Below, piece by piece: positions 8,013-14,932 of a stretch of 14,932 nucleotides of DNA (within the stretch, counting starts at the first letter, position 1; each line of letters opens with the position of its first letter). Source of the DNA: Cyclobacteriaceae bacterium (GTDB lineage Bacteria > Bacteroidota > Bacteroidia > Cytophagales > Cyclobacteriaceae); NCBI GenBank assembly GCA_028289505.1, contig JANQPK010000071.1, positions 1 through 14,932 on the forward strand, read 5' to 3'. The notes below the pieces were generated by a model. That model was not told the DNA's origin, ran no database searches, and was given only the letters and a program-made list of their open reading frames with translations. A program made the position numbers and the translations under genes.

Positions 8013-9638
8013 ATGTCTTATCACCAGGAAGCTGAAAACATACTTAATAAAAATAAATCAGGGCTTACTGATTTTATCCATTGCCTGATAAGGGCTTTGA
8101 CCCCAAAAAAGCCCTTGATATTGCATTTATCCGGGTTAAACATGTTCAGACAAATTGAGTTGGATCAGGCAGTAATCATAGAGAAAGAGGAGCAGCTGTC
8201 AATTGATTCTGGACAATATGATTGCATTATTGCTGATCTGCCCTTGAATATCAAAAAGGTCAAGTCTGAACTGAGTCCAGAAGAGAAAGTCAATAACAAC
8301 TGGGATCTTTTATACAAGGTAATTCAAAAACTCTCTGATAACGGAGTCGCGGTGTTCATTGTGGAACCGGCAATACTATTTTCTAGCTTGGGACGAAAAG
8401 TCTTAGCCAGACTTGAGCAAGATGGATATATATATAATGCAGCATTTAATACCCCGGAAAACATACTGAATCCCATTACCAGTTTTCGACCCATATTGCT
8501 GGCTTTTTCCACCAAACCGAATAACACTATTTTTATTGGTGGCATCGGTGATGATAATCAGATGTTGGTTCAAAATTTTGTAGATCAGAACGATACGGAT
8601 AATCTTGAATCGGGGAAACTGCTTGCCAAAAGCGATTTCAAATCATTCAGCGTACACGCTACCAGATCACAAATCGAAAAACTCCTAGAGCAATATACAG
8701 GATATCAATTGTACCGACTGAAAGATGTATCACATAAGATTGCAAAAACTAAAGAGCGATTCACAAACGTCTCCAACTCTTTCTATTTGTCTCGTGTCGG
8801 ACCCTCAAATGCGGTAATGGAGCTGAAAACCTCCAAGGATCATCAGTACTTTTTCCAAGTACAGTTGAACGAAGAAATTGTGTTGGCTGAATACATGATA
8901 CTTTTTTATCGATCAAAATTGGGCAGGCTAATTCTTGAATCGCTTAACTCCGGATCTTTTATTCCCAATATTACCAAGTCCGATTTAGCTAGAAGCACGG
9001 TAGCAATACCAAAGAAGGAGGAACAAGAAACCTTGATACAGGCAAGCTCCAAACTGTACAACCTGCAGGAAATCCTGAGCAAACTCCAACAGGAAATTGG
9101 GCTCAATCCTAAAAACGTGAGTACCATCATGGAGAAATACACCGCTATTCAGGCCCCCCTCAAATTGCTCTCAGAAGAGGATGAAATACTGGAGATGATA
9201 AGAAAGGGTGAAGGTAAGCACCTTGAATTCAAACAAACATTTAGCAGGAATATCGCTACTAATAAGAAGGATGTAAATATTGAGAAGGCATCCTTAAAAA
9301 CCATTGTGGGATTTCTCAATACTCAAGGTGGTACCTTATTGGTCGGTGTTTCGGACCGTGGGGAAGTAACTGGTGTAGAAGCTGATAATTTCAATTCAAA
9401 GGATAGCTATCTTTTACATTTCAGGAATACTTTAAACACCCGCATAGGAGCGGAGTACTATCCCTACATTGACTATGAAGTTGTAAGCATAATGGGGAAG
9501 CTGGTACTTAAGGTATTTTGCAGGCCTTCCTTAAAACCCTGTTTTTATGAAAAAAAAGAATTCTTCGTTCGAACCAACCCCGCCACCGATAAGCTGGAAG
9601 GACAACAACTGATTGAGTATATCAATCAACATTTTTGA
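8013..9638 (+). CDS. Fusion of degenerate N6-adenine-methyltransferase-like, HsdS-like and Schlafen AlbA_2 domains
   Basis: A 541-residue protein with no symbol I recognise. Three segments can be seen. (1) Residues about 30-168 resemble the back half of an N6-adenine DNA methyltransferase: CIIADLPLN (71-79) sits where NPPY/F is expected, and GVAVFIVEPAILFSS (111-125) through SFRPILLAFST (157-167) follows the usual strand pattern. No SAM-binding DPxxGSG motif is visible, so catalysis is doubtful. (2) Residues about 229-368 resemble a type I specificity subunit: a target-recognition-like stretch beginning YQLYRLKDVSHKI, then GSFIPNITKSDLARSTVAIP (314-333) and a helix. (3) Residues 389-541 form an AlbA_2/Schlafen-type domain: HLEFKQTF (Glu405), GFLNTQGGTLLVGVSD (433-448) and FFVRTNPAT (517-525). 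It probably binds nucleic acid. No restriction or helicase subunit lies nearby. It follows mutS by 12 bases. Domain calls are from pattern memory, not a search. Confidence 0.75.
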   Translation: MSYHQEAENILNKNKSGLTDFIHCLIRALTPKKPLILHLSGLNMFRQIELDQAVIIEKEEQLSIDSGQYDCIIADLPLNIKKVKSELSPEEKVNNNWDLLYKVIQKLSDNGVAVFIVEPAILFSSLGRKVLARLEQDGYIYNAAFNTPENILNPITSFRPILLAFSTKPNNTIFIGGIGDDNQMLVQNFVDQNDTDNLESGKLLAKSDFKSFSVHATRSQIEKLLEQYTGYQLYRLKDVSHKIAKTKERFTNVSNSFYLSRVGPSNAVMELKTSKDHQYFFQVQLNEEIVLAEYMILFYRSKLGRLILESLNSGSFIPNITKSDLARSTVAIPKKEEQETLIQASSKLYNLQEILSKLQQEIGLNPKNVSTIMEKYTAIQAPLKLLSEEDEILEMIRKGEGKHLEFKQTFSRNIATNKKDVNIEKASLKTIVGFLNTQGGTLLVGVSDRGEVTGVEADNFNSKDSYLLHFRNTLNTRIGAEYYPYIDYEVVSIMGKLVLKVFCRPSLKPCFYEKKEFFVRTNPATDKLEGQQLIEYINQHF

Positions 9639-9698
9639 ATTAGGTTAATGAATTATATTTTTATCATCTCTTAAATAAACCACTATAAAGAACAAAAA

Positions 9699-10124
9699 AT
9701 GACTGTAAGATCTGCAAAAGCCCAATGGAACGGCACCTTGAAAGAAGGAGAAGGTGTGATGAGTTTCAGTAGTTATAATGGACCATTTTCATTTGCCTCT
9801 CGTTTCGAAGAGGGTGAAGGGACCAATCCGGAGGAATTAGTGGGGGCGGCTCATGCCGGCTGCTACTCCATGTTCCTATCTGCTTTGTTGAGCAACAACC
9901 AACTAAATCCGGAAAGTGTAAATACCACTGCTTCGGTTACCCTGGGTAAAGACGAAACCGGACCCTGCATTACCAATATTAAATTGGTTTGTGAGGTCTC
10001 TTGTGAAGGACTATCGCAGGAGTTATTTGATGAGCTCACTCAAACTGCCAAAGCCAATTGTCCAATTTCCAGGCTATACGCTGGTAGTACTGCTACCATT
10101 GATTTGGAAGCCAGCTTGAAGTAA
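9699..10124 (+). CDS. OsmC/Ohr-family peroxiredoxin
   Basis: A 141-residue cytoplasmic thiol peroxidase of the OsmC subgroup, which reduces organic hydroperoxides. Visible hallmarks: the N-terminal strand sequence RSAKAQWNGTLKEGEG typical of OsmC, Arg35 in SRFEEGEGTNPEEL, the peroxidatic Cys55 in AAHAGCYSMF and the resolving Cys121 in ANCPISRLY. The length fits OsmC (about 140). The Ohr subgroup also has two active-site cysteines, but the start and the GTNPEELVGAAHAGC pattern favour OsmC. The gene begins 60 bases after the AlbA_2 fusion gene on the same strand; TATATTTT in this gap is close to a -7 element, so it may have its own promoter. A strong bidirectional terminator lies 17 bases past its stop, ending the mutS-orf-osmC stretch. 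Confidence 0.92.
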   Translation: MTVRSAKAQWNGTLKEGEGVMSFSSYNGPFSFASRFEEGEGTNPEELVGAAHAGCYSMFLSALLSNNQLNPESVNTTASVTLGKDETGPCITNIKLVCEVSCEGLSQELFDELTQTAKANCPISRLYAGSTATIDLEASLK

Positions 10125-10141
10125 CATGTAATGACAAAGTA

Positions 10142-10166
10142 AAAAAGGGGCTTCAAGCCCCTTTTT
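10142..10166. terminator. Bidirectional Rho-independent terminator between osmC-family gene and mscS
   Basis: A5-GGGGC, a TTCAA loop, then GCCCC-T5: a GC-rich 5-bp core extended by five A-T pairs, with T runs readable on both strands. It sits between two convergent genes and can end both transcripts. Confidence 0.92.
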
Positions 10167-10182
10167 GTAGATCTTATAAGAT

Positions 10183-11001
10183 TTACCCGTTGCTTTGATG
10201 CACATGAACATCCATTTGAGGAAACGGAATGTTCAACCCTTTTTGATCGAAGGTCTTGTATATCTTTTCATTCAGGTCAAAATATACATCCCAGTAATCA
10301 TCTGCATTCACCCAGGCTCTTACCGCAAAGTTAACGGAGCTGTCGCCTAACTCGGATACTGCCACGAACAATTCTGGATCCTTTAATATCCTGGTATCCT
10401 GGTTGCAGAGTTCCTGTATTACCTGCTTCGCAGAATCTACATCGTCTCCGTATCCGATACCAAAGGTCCAATCTACCCTTCTTTGTGGTTCAGTGGAATA
10501 ATTAACCATAGAAGAGGTTGACAATCCCCCATTCGGAATGATAATGGTCTTATTATCGAAGGTCTTCAGAATAGTATTAAAGATTTGGATCTCGTGTACT
10601 TTTCCCACAAAGCCCTGGGCCTCAATTACATCTTCCACTTTAAAAGGTTTGAACAACAGGATCATCACTCCTCCTGCAAAGTTTTGCAGCGTTCCGGACA
10701 ATGCCATGCCAACTGCCAGTCCTGCCGCACCCAGTATGGCTATAAAGGAAGTCATTTCCACGCCCAACATTCCCAACACACTGACTACTAATAAGACTTT
10801 TAGCAAGGTGCTGAATAGCTTTTTTAAAAAGGGTTTAAGCGATTCATCAGTTTGATTCTTATCCATCATCCGGGTGAATCCATTAGCCAGGGCTTTAATC
10901 ACCCAAGATCCAATGATCCAAACGGCAATGGCACCAATTAGCCTTGGTCCGTAGCTCAAAGCTATTCCATTGATTTGTTCGAGTATTTGTTCTGTATTCA
11001 T
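10183..11001 (-). CDS. mscS: Small-conductance mechanosensitive channel, MscS family
   Basis: A 272-residue inner-membrane channel that opens under membrane tension to release solutes during osmotic downshock. It has three N-terminal membrane segments (about 18-38, 60-80 and 85-118). The pore-lining TM3 is diagnostic: GAAGLAVGMALSGTLQNFAG (91-110), rich in Gly and Ala for helix packing, followed by the kinked amphipathic part MILLFKPFKVED. A cytoplasmic beta domain (about 120-180) with IIPNGGLSTSSMVNYS and a C-terminal alpha/beta domain follow. Size and topology match Escherichia coli MscS (286 residues) and not the larger MscK or YbdG types. The gene is alone on its strand, ending at the shared terminator and starting behind a good TAnnTTTG promoter. 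The symbol is given by family; paralogues may exist elsewhere in the genome. Confidence 0.92.
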   Translation of the reverse strand: MNTEQILEQINGIALSYGPRLIGAIAVWIIGSWVIKALANGFTRMMDKNQTDESLKPFLKKLFSTLLKVLLVVSVLGMLGVEMTSFIAILGAAGLAVGMALSGTLQNFAGGVMILLFKPFKVEDVIEAQGFVGKVHEIQIFNTILKTFDNKTIIIPNGGLSTSSMVNYSTEPQRRVDWTFGIGYGDDVDSAKQVIQELCNQDTRILKDPELFVAVSELGDSSVNFAVRAWVNADDYWDVYFDLNEKIYKTFDQKGLNIPFPQMDVHVHQSNG

Positions 11002-11038
11002 GGTGGTTTTCAGATTATTATGTTAGACGGTTAAAGTA

Positions 11039-11069
11039 CAAAAATATCCAGGCATACGAACATTTCAAG
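11039..11069 (-). promoter_or_regulatory. Bacteroidota-type promoter of mscS
   Basis: On the minus strand, TATTTTTG (11039-11046) is an exact TAnnTTTG element. CTTG (11066-11069) matches three of four bases of the TTTG -33 element, with a 19-base spacer. The predicted start near 11033 gives a leader of about 30 bases before the mscS ATG. Confidence 0.6.
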
Positions 11070-11130
11070 TCGATTTTTGCATGTCAATTAGTAGATTGCG
11101 AAATTGACTGCCGTCAAACTCTTGCTCTCC

Positions 11131-12504
11131 ATGAAACCTACACTTACATTTTTATTGCTTATAATCTGTCTCAACCCGTTGCAATCACAACCATTAAGGG
11201 TTAGTGAAAGTGGACGTTACCTGATTAATCCAGATGGGACTCCATTCTTTTACCTGGGTGATACTGCTTGGGAGCTATTTCATCGACTGGATATGGACCA
11301 GGCTGAATCTTATTTACAGAATCGATCGGATAAAGGGTTTACTGTAATTCAGGCGGTAGTATTAGCTCAATTAGGTGGTCTGACCGATCCCAATGCCAAC
11401 GGGGATTTGCCATTGGTTAATCAGGATCCTACTAAACCCAATAAGGACTACTTTGAGCATGTAGATGCCATTGTGGAAAAGGCTGAGTCTTTGGGGTTGA
11501 TCATGGGAATGCTGCCTTCATGGGGCAGCTACTGGTCATCTACTAATGGCAAAGAGCTATTATTCACACCTGAAACCGCACGGGGTTTTGCTCAATATCT
11601 GGGCAAGCGATACCGCGATCATGATAACATCATCTGGATTCTAGGAGGTGATGAGAATATCAATAATGAACAGGAAAAGGACATCATAGAGGCGATGGCA
11701 GAGGGTTTAGAAGCTGGTGATGGTGGTAGTCACCTTATCACGTTTCACCCCAGAGGTCCCGGACGTTCTTCTGATTATTTTCATGAAGCTGATTGGTTAG
11801 ATTTCAACATGTACCAGTCATCTCATGGCGCCCACGATCATGATAACGGTTTTTATGCAGAGCACGACTATCAGCTAAAACCGACTAAGCCCACCTTAGA
11901 TGGTGAGCCAAGATACGAGCTAATACCGGCGGGATTTTACAACAAAGGCGCCAGCCCTATGGACCTTTTTACGGATTATGACTGTCGACAGGCTGCCTAC
12001 TGGTCAGTACTGGCAGGCGCCTGTGGTCATACCTATGGGCACAATAGTATATGGCAAATGTGGAGTTCCGGGAATAATCCGGTTTTAGATGCACGTATAC
12101 CTTGGGATCAAGCCATTGATCACCCAGGTTCTTGGCAAATGGGATATCTGGCGGAACTTTTCCTGGCCAGACCATTTCACAAACTGCAGCCGGATCAAAG
12201 TCTTCTACTTTCTGGGCCATCATCAGGTGGTGCTAAAATACGGTGCTCATTGGCGGAGGATGGGCGCTTTGCAATTTGCTATTCACCACGTGGTGAAAGT
12301 TTCACGCTGGACCAAAGCAAAATTAATGGCACTAAACTGAAGGGAATTTGGTATGACCCGCGGTATGGTATTGCACATGAGATCCATAATGGCAACACTC
12401 ATGGCATTCAGACCTATACCCCGCCAACCTCAGGTAAGGGGAATGATTGGGTGCTTATTATCGAGAACGGCGACTTGGATCTCCCACTACCAGGAACGCA
12501 ATAA
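11131..12504 (+). CDS. Secreted GH140 (DUF4038) apiosidase-like glycoside hydrolase
   Basis: ATG at 11131 is preferred over the in-frame TTG at 11104 because MKPTLTFLLLIICL directly forms a signal peptide, with likely cleavage around PLQSQ; the 457-residue product is exported. The N-terminal catalytic TIM barrel shows the DUF4038 opening NPDGTPFFYLGDTAWELFHR. Candidate acidic catalytic residues are Asp174 in LGGDEN and Glu259 in LDGEPRYE, matching the Asp/Glu pattern known for GH140 endo-apiosidases such as the Bacteroides thetaiotaomicron rhamnogalacturonan-II enzyme. From about residue 365 a small beta-rich C-terminal domain (GRFAICYSPRGESFTLD and onward) resembles the putative collagen-binding domain often fused to DUF4038. 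Specificity for apiose is known for the family, not proven here. The beta-propeller gene follows 42 bases downstream, presumably in the same transcript. Confidence 0.88.
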   Translation: MKPTLTFLLLIICLNPLQSQPLRVSESGRYLINPDGTPFFYLGDTAWELFHRLDMDQAESYLQNRSDKGFTVIQAVVLAQLGGLTDPNANGDLPLVNQDPTKPNKDYFEHVDAIVEKAESLGLIMGMLPSWGSYWSSTNGKELLFTPETARGFAQYLGKRYRDHDNIIWILGGDENINNEQEKDIIEAMAEGLEAGDGGSHLITFHPRGPGRSSDYFHEADWLDFNMYQSSHGAHDHDNGFYAEHDYQLKPTKPTLDGEPRYELIPAGFYNKGASPMDLFTDYDCRQAAYWSVLAGACGHTYGHNSIWQMWSSGNNPVLDARIPWDQAIDHPGSWQMGYLAELFLARPFHKLQPDQSLLLSGPSSGGAKIRCSLAEDGRFAICYSPRGESFTLDQSKINGTKLKGIWYDPRYGIAHEIHNGNTHGIQTYTPPTSGKGNDWVLIIENGDLDLPLPGTQ

Positions 12505-12546
12505 ACAGTAAGGAAATTGATGGTTAAACTCATTGAGTTATGAAAC

Positions 12547-13491
12547 ATGAATGCATTTATTAAGGGAATCATTATTGTAAGCCAGGTGGTGATGTTCGCA
12601 CCTTTACATTCCCAGGATATTCCTCATATTCCGGTGATAGAGGGTGATTTCTGGAGGTTAGGGGAGGCACCCGATCTGGACAGTTTGAATGGAGAAAACC
12701 CTGATAAGCAGCATGTAGTGGATCACGGTTTTATCAAAGACAGCCTGGGGAAGTGGCAACTATGGGCCTGTATCCGTGGTACCGGGGTAAGCAGGTTGTT
12801 ATACGGTTGGGTAGGAACTTCCTTGGAAAACGGAGAATGGATCCAGACTGGAGTCAAGGCCAGAGCCCATCAGGACTGGGGAGAGCAGGTAACACCGGCC
12901 GAACAAATGCAAGCACCCTATTTCATGAAAATTCATGATACCTACTACTGCTTTTATAACTCGGCTGGAATTAGGGTGATGACCTCACAGGATGGGGCCC
13001 ATTATTCCAGACCGAAGATTAAGAATGAGAACAATTTACTATATGAAAGGGGCGGACGAGATGTAATGGTGATGAAGGATGATGATACATACTACGCATA
13101 TTCTACTATATCCACGGTAGCTAAGGACGGATGGTTGAGAGGATTTGTGATTGTCCGTACTTCCAAAGATCTGATCAAATGGTCGGATTATACCATTGTA
13201 TCAGAAGGGGGTCGTGCGGGAAATGGGGCAGTAAGTGCAGAAAGCCCGTTCGTGCAAAAATATCAGGGTTATTATTATCTTTTCCGATCGTCCTCATCTA
13301 CCGGTACCGCCTTCGTCTATCGTTCTAAAGATCCATACAATTTCGGGGTAAATAACGATGACAAGCTAATCGCAGAGTTGGCGGTTTGGGCACCTGAAAT
13401 CATCCTGGATGGCAACCAGTGGTATATTAGTGATATTGCAGACTTTAAAGGGGTCAAGCTGGCCAAGCTTAAATGGGCGGAGGTAAAATGA
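12547..13491 (+). CDS. Secreted five-bladed beta-propeller glycosidase-like protein (GH43/GH32 type)
   Basis: A 314-residue protein with a signal peptide (about 1-22, MNAFIKGIIIV... with cleavage near LHSQ). The rest shows blade-like repeats: GKWQLWACI (68-76), QAPYFMKIHDTYYCFYNS (122-139), GGRDVMVMKDDDTYYAYS (169-186), AESPFVQKYQGYYYLFRSS (231-249) and APEIILDGNQWYIS (282-295). This spacing of substrate-facing acidic residue then aromatic strand is typical of the GH43/GH62/GH32/GH117 superfamily. Candidate catalytic residues are Asp172 in GRDV and Glu232 in AESP, with an N-terminal Asp (region 40-60) less certain. The exact GH family cannot be fixed by eye. It lies 42 bases after the GH140 gene, and both exports likely act on the same glycan. 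Its stop is 15 bases from the convergent symporter stop. Confidence 0.75.
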   Translation: MNAFIKGIIIVSQVVMFAPLHSQDIPHIPVIEGDFWRLGEAPDLDSLNGENPDKQHVVDHGFIKDSLGKWQLWACIRGTGVSRLLYGWVGTSLENGEWIQTGVKARAHQDWGEQVTPAEQMQAPYFMKIHDTYYCFYNSAGIRVMTSQDGAHYSRPKIKNENNLLYERGGRDVMVMKDDDTYYAYSTISTVAKDGWLRGFVIVRTSKDLIKWSDYTIVSEGGRAGNGAVSAESPFVQKYQGYYYLFRSSSSTGTAFVYRSKDPYNFGVNNDDKLIAELAVWAPEIILDGNQWYISDIADFKGVKLAKLKWAEVK

Positions 13492-13505
13492 TATCAATCC
13501 AGCAA

Positions 13506-14932
13506 CTAGGTAAATGATTTCGCCGTAAGCGCGATCCCGCTCACAACTACGGTTACTCCAGTGAGGACCACTGGTACCACAGCGGAATTAGCCAAGATTC
13601 CCAGCCCCGCTATTAAAAGCCCAGTACAGACCAGCGTAATCCCCATTACTTTAAATGATAGTCTGTTCTGTGATGGCGATTGAATTTCTTTTGAATCCGT
13701 CTGATGGTTGTTAAATACTTTATCAACGGGTTTCAAGGGCAGTACCATCTCAAACAATCCAAGGATAAATACAGGTACTAATACCCCCACCAGCATTTCC
13801 TGAGCCCGGTCCAAAGAAAAGCCTAATAATGCAGGGGATACAAATTTAAAGAAACAATTTATAGCTAGCCCCGACAAGGTAGTAGTGATTATAGACGATG
13901 TAGTTTGTCGGTTGGAGAAAAGAGCCCATATCGGTGGAGCGAACAGCGGCGCCCCGGTGAGGGCTCCTACGCTCAGCACTACTTCTACGATGCCTCCGAG
14001 TTTTGGTACTAGCAGTGCTACCACTATGGTTAACAGACCCATCACAATAGTTGACCCTCTGGCCACGTGCATCAGACCCTTGTCGGAGATCGAGCTCCTA
14101 AATTTTTTCACAATGTCATTGGTAAATACCGCAGCTGACATATTCAGGGTGGTGGTCACCGAACTGGCGGTGGCAAATATCATCCCCCCTAGCATCAAGC
14201 CCAACAAACCTGAAGGTAGAACCCGCTTACACATGAGCAAGAAAGCACCTTCATTTTCCAAACCAATTAGATTGCCACCTTCCAGCGTTCGGTAGATCAT
14301 GGGAGGTAACATCCACAGGATCGGACTGATCAAATAAAGAGCAGCAAAAAGCCAACCGACTTTTTTAGCATCCGATTCGGTAGCTACACTGGTATATCGT
14401 TGTACGTAAGCCCAGTTTCCCCCTATAAAAATGGTGTTGTAGAATAGAAAGGCAAATAAAAACCAAGGGGTGTAGTCACCATTGGTAAGCCTAAAGAAAT
14501 CTTGAGGAACTGATGAGGTGAATTGACCTATTCCTCCAGTTTGCTGAAAGGCCAGTGGGACAATGATAATCAGACCGGCAGAGAGAATTACGAATTGCAA
14601 TACGTCGGTAATTACCACCGCCCAAAGCCCGCCTGCCGTGGTGTAAGCTATAATCAGCAACCCGATAGTAATGATTGATATCTCCACCGAAAACCCACTG
14701 GATACGTTGAACAGCTTGGCAACCGGGTACAAGAATGCTCCTGTAGTAAAGAAGCTCAAGAGCAGAAACAGGTAGCTGTAAAATTGCTTTAACTTAACCC
14801 CAAAGCGATTTCCAATGAATTCCCCAACTGTTAAAACCCCGGTTTTTCGCCAGCGTGGGGCGATAAAGGCCCCGATGATAAACCCTCCTAAGGCCATCAT
14901 CCATTGCATGGTTATGGCCACCCAACCAAATT
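13506..14932 (-). CDS. Sodium:solute symporter (SSS family), 5' end outside the window
   Basis: The reading frame stays open to the window edge: upstream of GTG at 14919-14921 it continues with Phe-Gly-Trp, so that GTG is internal and the true N-terminus (about two membrane helices by SSS length) is missing. About 475 residues remain, with some ten hydrophobic segments. SSS features include GVLTVGEFIGNRFG, the helix AYTTAGGLWAVVITDVLQF, the unwound-helix region NWAYVQRYTSVATESDAKK, and MLGGMIFATASSVTTTLNMSAA, whose Ser/Thr residues match the Na2 sodium site helix. It should import an organic solute with Na+. The substrate is unknown; the convergent glycoside hydrolases suggest a sugar or uronate, but this is only contextual. 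No terminator hairpin was seen in the 14-base gap to the beta-propeller gene. Confidence 0.9.
   Translation of the reverse strand, partial: FGWVAITMQWMMALGGFIIGAFIAPRWRKTGVLTVGEFIGNRFGVKLKQFYSYLFLLLSFFTTGAFLYPVAKLFNVSSGFSVEISIITIGLLIIAYTTAGGLWAVVITDVLQFVILSAGLIIIVPLAFQQTGGIGQFTSSVPQDFFRLTNGDYTPWFLFAFLFYNTIFIGGNWAYVQRYTSVATESDAKKVGWLFAALYLISPILWMLPPMIYRTLEGGNLIGLENEGAFLLMCKRVLPSGLLGLMLGGMIFATASSVTTTLNMSAAVFTNDIVKKFRSSISDKGLMHVARGSTIVMGLLTIVVALLVPKLGGIVEVVLSVGALTGAPLFAPPIWALFSNRQTTSSIITTTLSGLAINCFFKFVSPALLGFSLDRAQEMLVGVLVPVFILGLFEMVLPLKPVDKVFNNHQTDSKEIQSPSQNRLSFKVMGITLVCTGLLIAGLGILANSAVVPVVLTGVTVVVSGIALTAKSFT

Noticed and set aside
8013..9638. Complete restriction-modification system
   Set aside because: No intact methyltransferase motifs, no nuclease motif, and no HsdR or HsdM partner in the window.
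9653..9662. TATATTTT as a promoter of the osmC-family gene
   Set aside because: Near the -7 consensus, but the only TTTG upstream is about 16 bases away, shorter than the usual 19-21; left as a remark in the gene entry.
11072..11079. GATTTTTG as a -7 element for the GH140 gene
   Set aside because: One mismatch to TAnnTTTG and no TTTG-like element 19-21 bases upstream; it overlaps the better-supported mscS promoter region on the other strand.
11165..11170. Lipobox-like Cys in the GH140 signal peptide (LIIC)
   Set aside because: Position -1 is Ile rather than Gly/Ala/Ser, so a standard signal peptidase I site is more likely than a lipoprotein anchor.
13885..14295. 136-codon plus-strand open frame
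   Set aside because: Antisense to conserved membrane helices of the sodium symporter; composition reflects the opposite strand.

Overview
This window looks like chromosomal DNA of a Bacteroidota bacterium, most likely from the Cytophagales side of the phylum. Reasons: no Shine-Dalgarno sequences ahead of clear starts; two promoters matching the TTTG-N19/20-TAnnTTTG type of this phylum; a MutS Walker A reading GPNMAGKSALLRQ, as I recall for Bacteroidota MutS; and a small secreted SPOR-like protein of a type frequent in that group. The species cannot be named from the sequence alone.

Left part (1-5289), all on the minus strand: a 3'-truncated recJ (DHH single-strand exonuclease), rmuC, a secreted coiled-coil/SPOR-like protein with a strong terminator behind it, fumC (class II fumarase) with a recognisable promoter, and a SpoU/TrmH-family RNA methyltransferase. 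Both intergenic gaps beside fumC carry degenerate 7-bp-period AT-rich repeats.

Centre (5379-10124), on the plus strand: mutS; 12 bases later an unusual 541-residue protein joining a degenerate N6-adenine-methyltransferase-like segment, a type I HsdS-like target-recognition segment and a Schlafen-type AlbA_2 domain; then an OsmC-family peroxidase. A bidirectional terminator separates osmC from a convergent mscS-type channel gene (minus strand).

Right part (11131-14932): two secreted carbohydrate-active proteins in tandem on the plus strand, a GH140/DUF4038 apiosidase-like enzyme and a five-bladed beta-propeller protein of GH43/GH32-like type. They face a convergent sodium:solute symporter (SSS) gene whose 5' end lies outside the window. 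Together these suggest a small plant- or algal-glycan use locus without a SusC/SusD pair inside the window.

The left and centre genes are mostly housekeeping: DNA repair (recJ, rmuC, mutS), the TCA cycle, RNA modification, peroxide defence and osmotic protection. The item that deserves most attention is the methyltransferase-like/HsdS-like/AlbA_2 fusion behind mutS. No tRNA, rRNA, CRISPR array, insertion sequence or phage gene was seen. Every intergenic gap is shorter than 150 bases.
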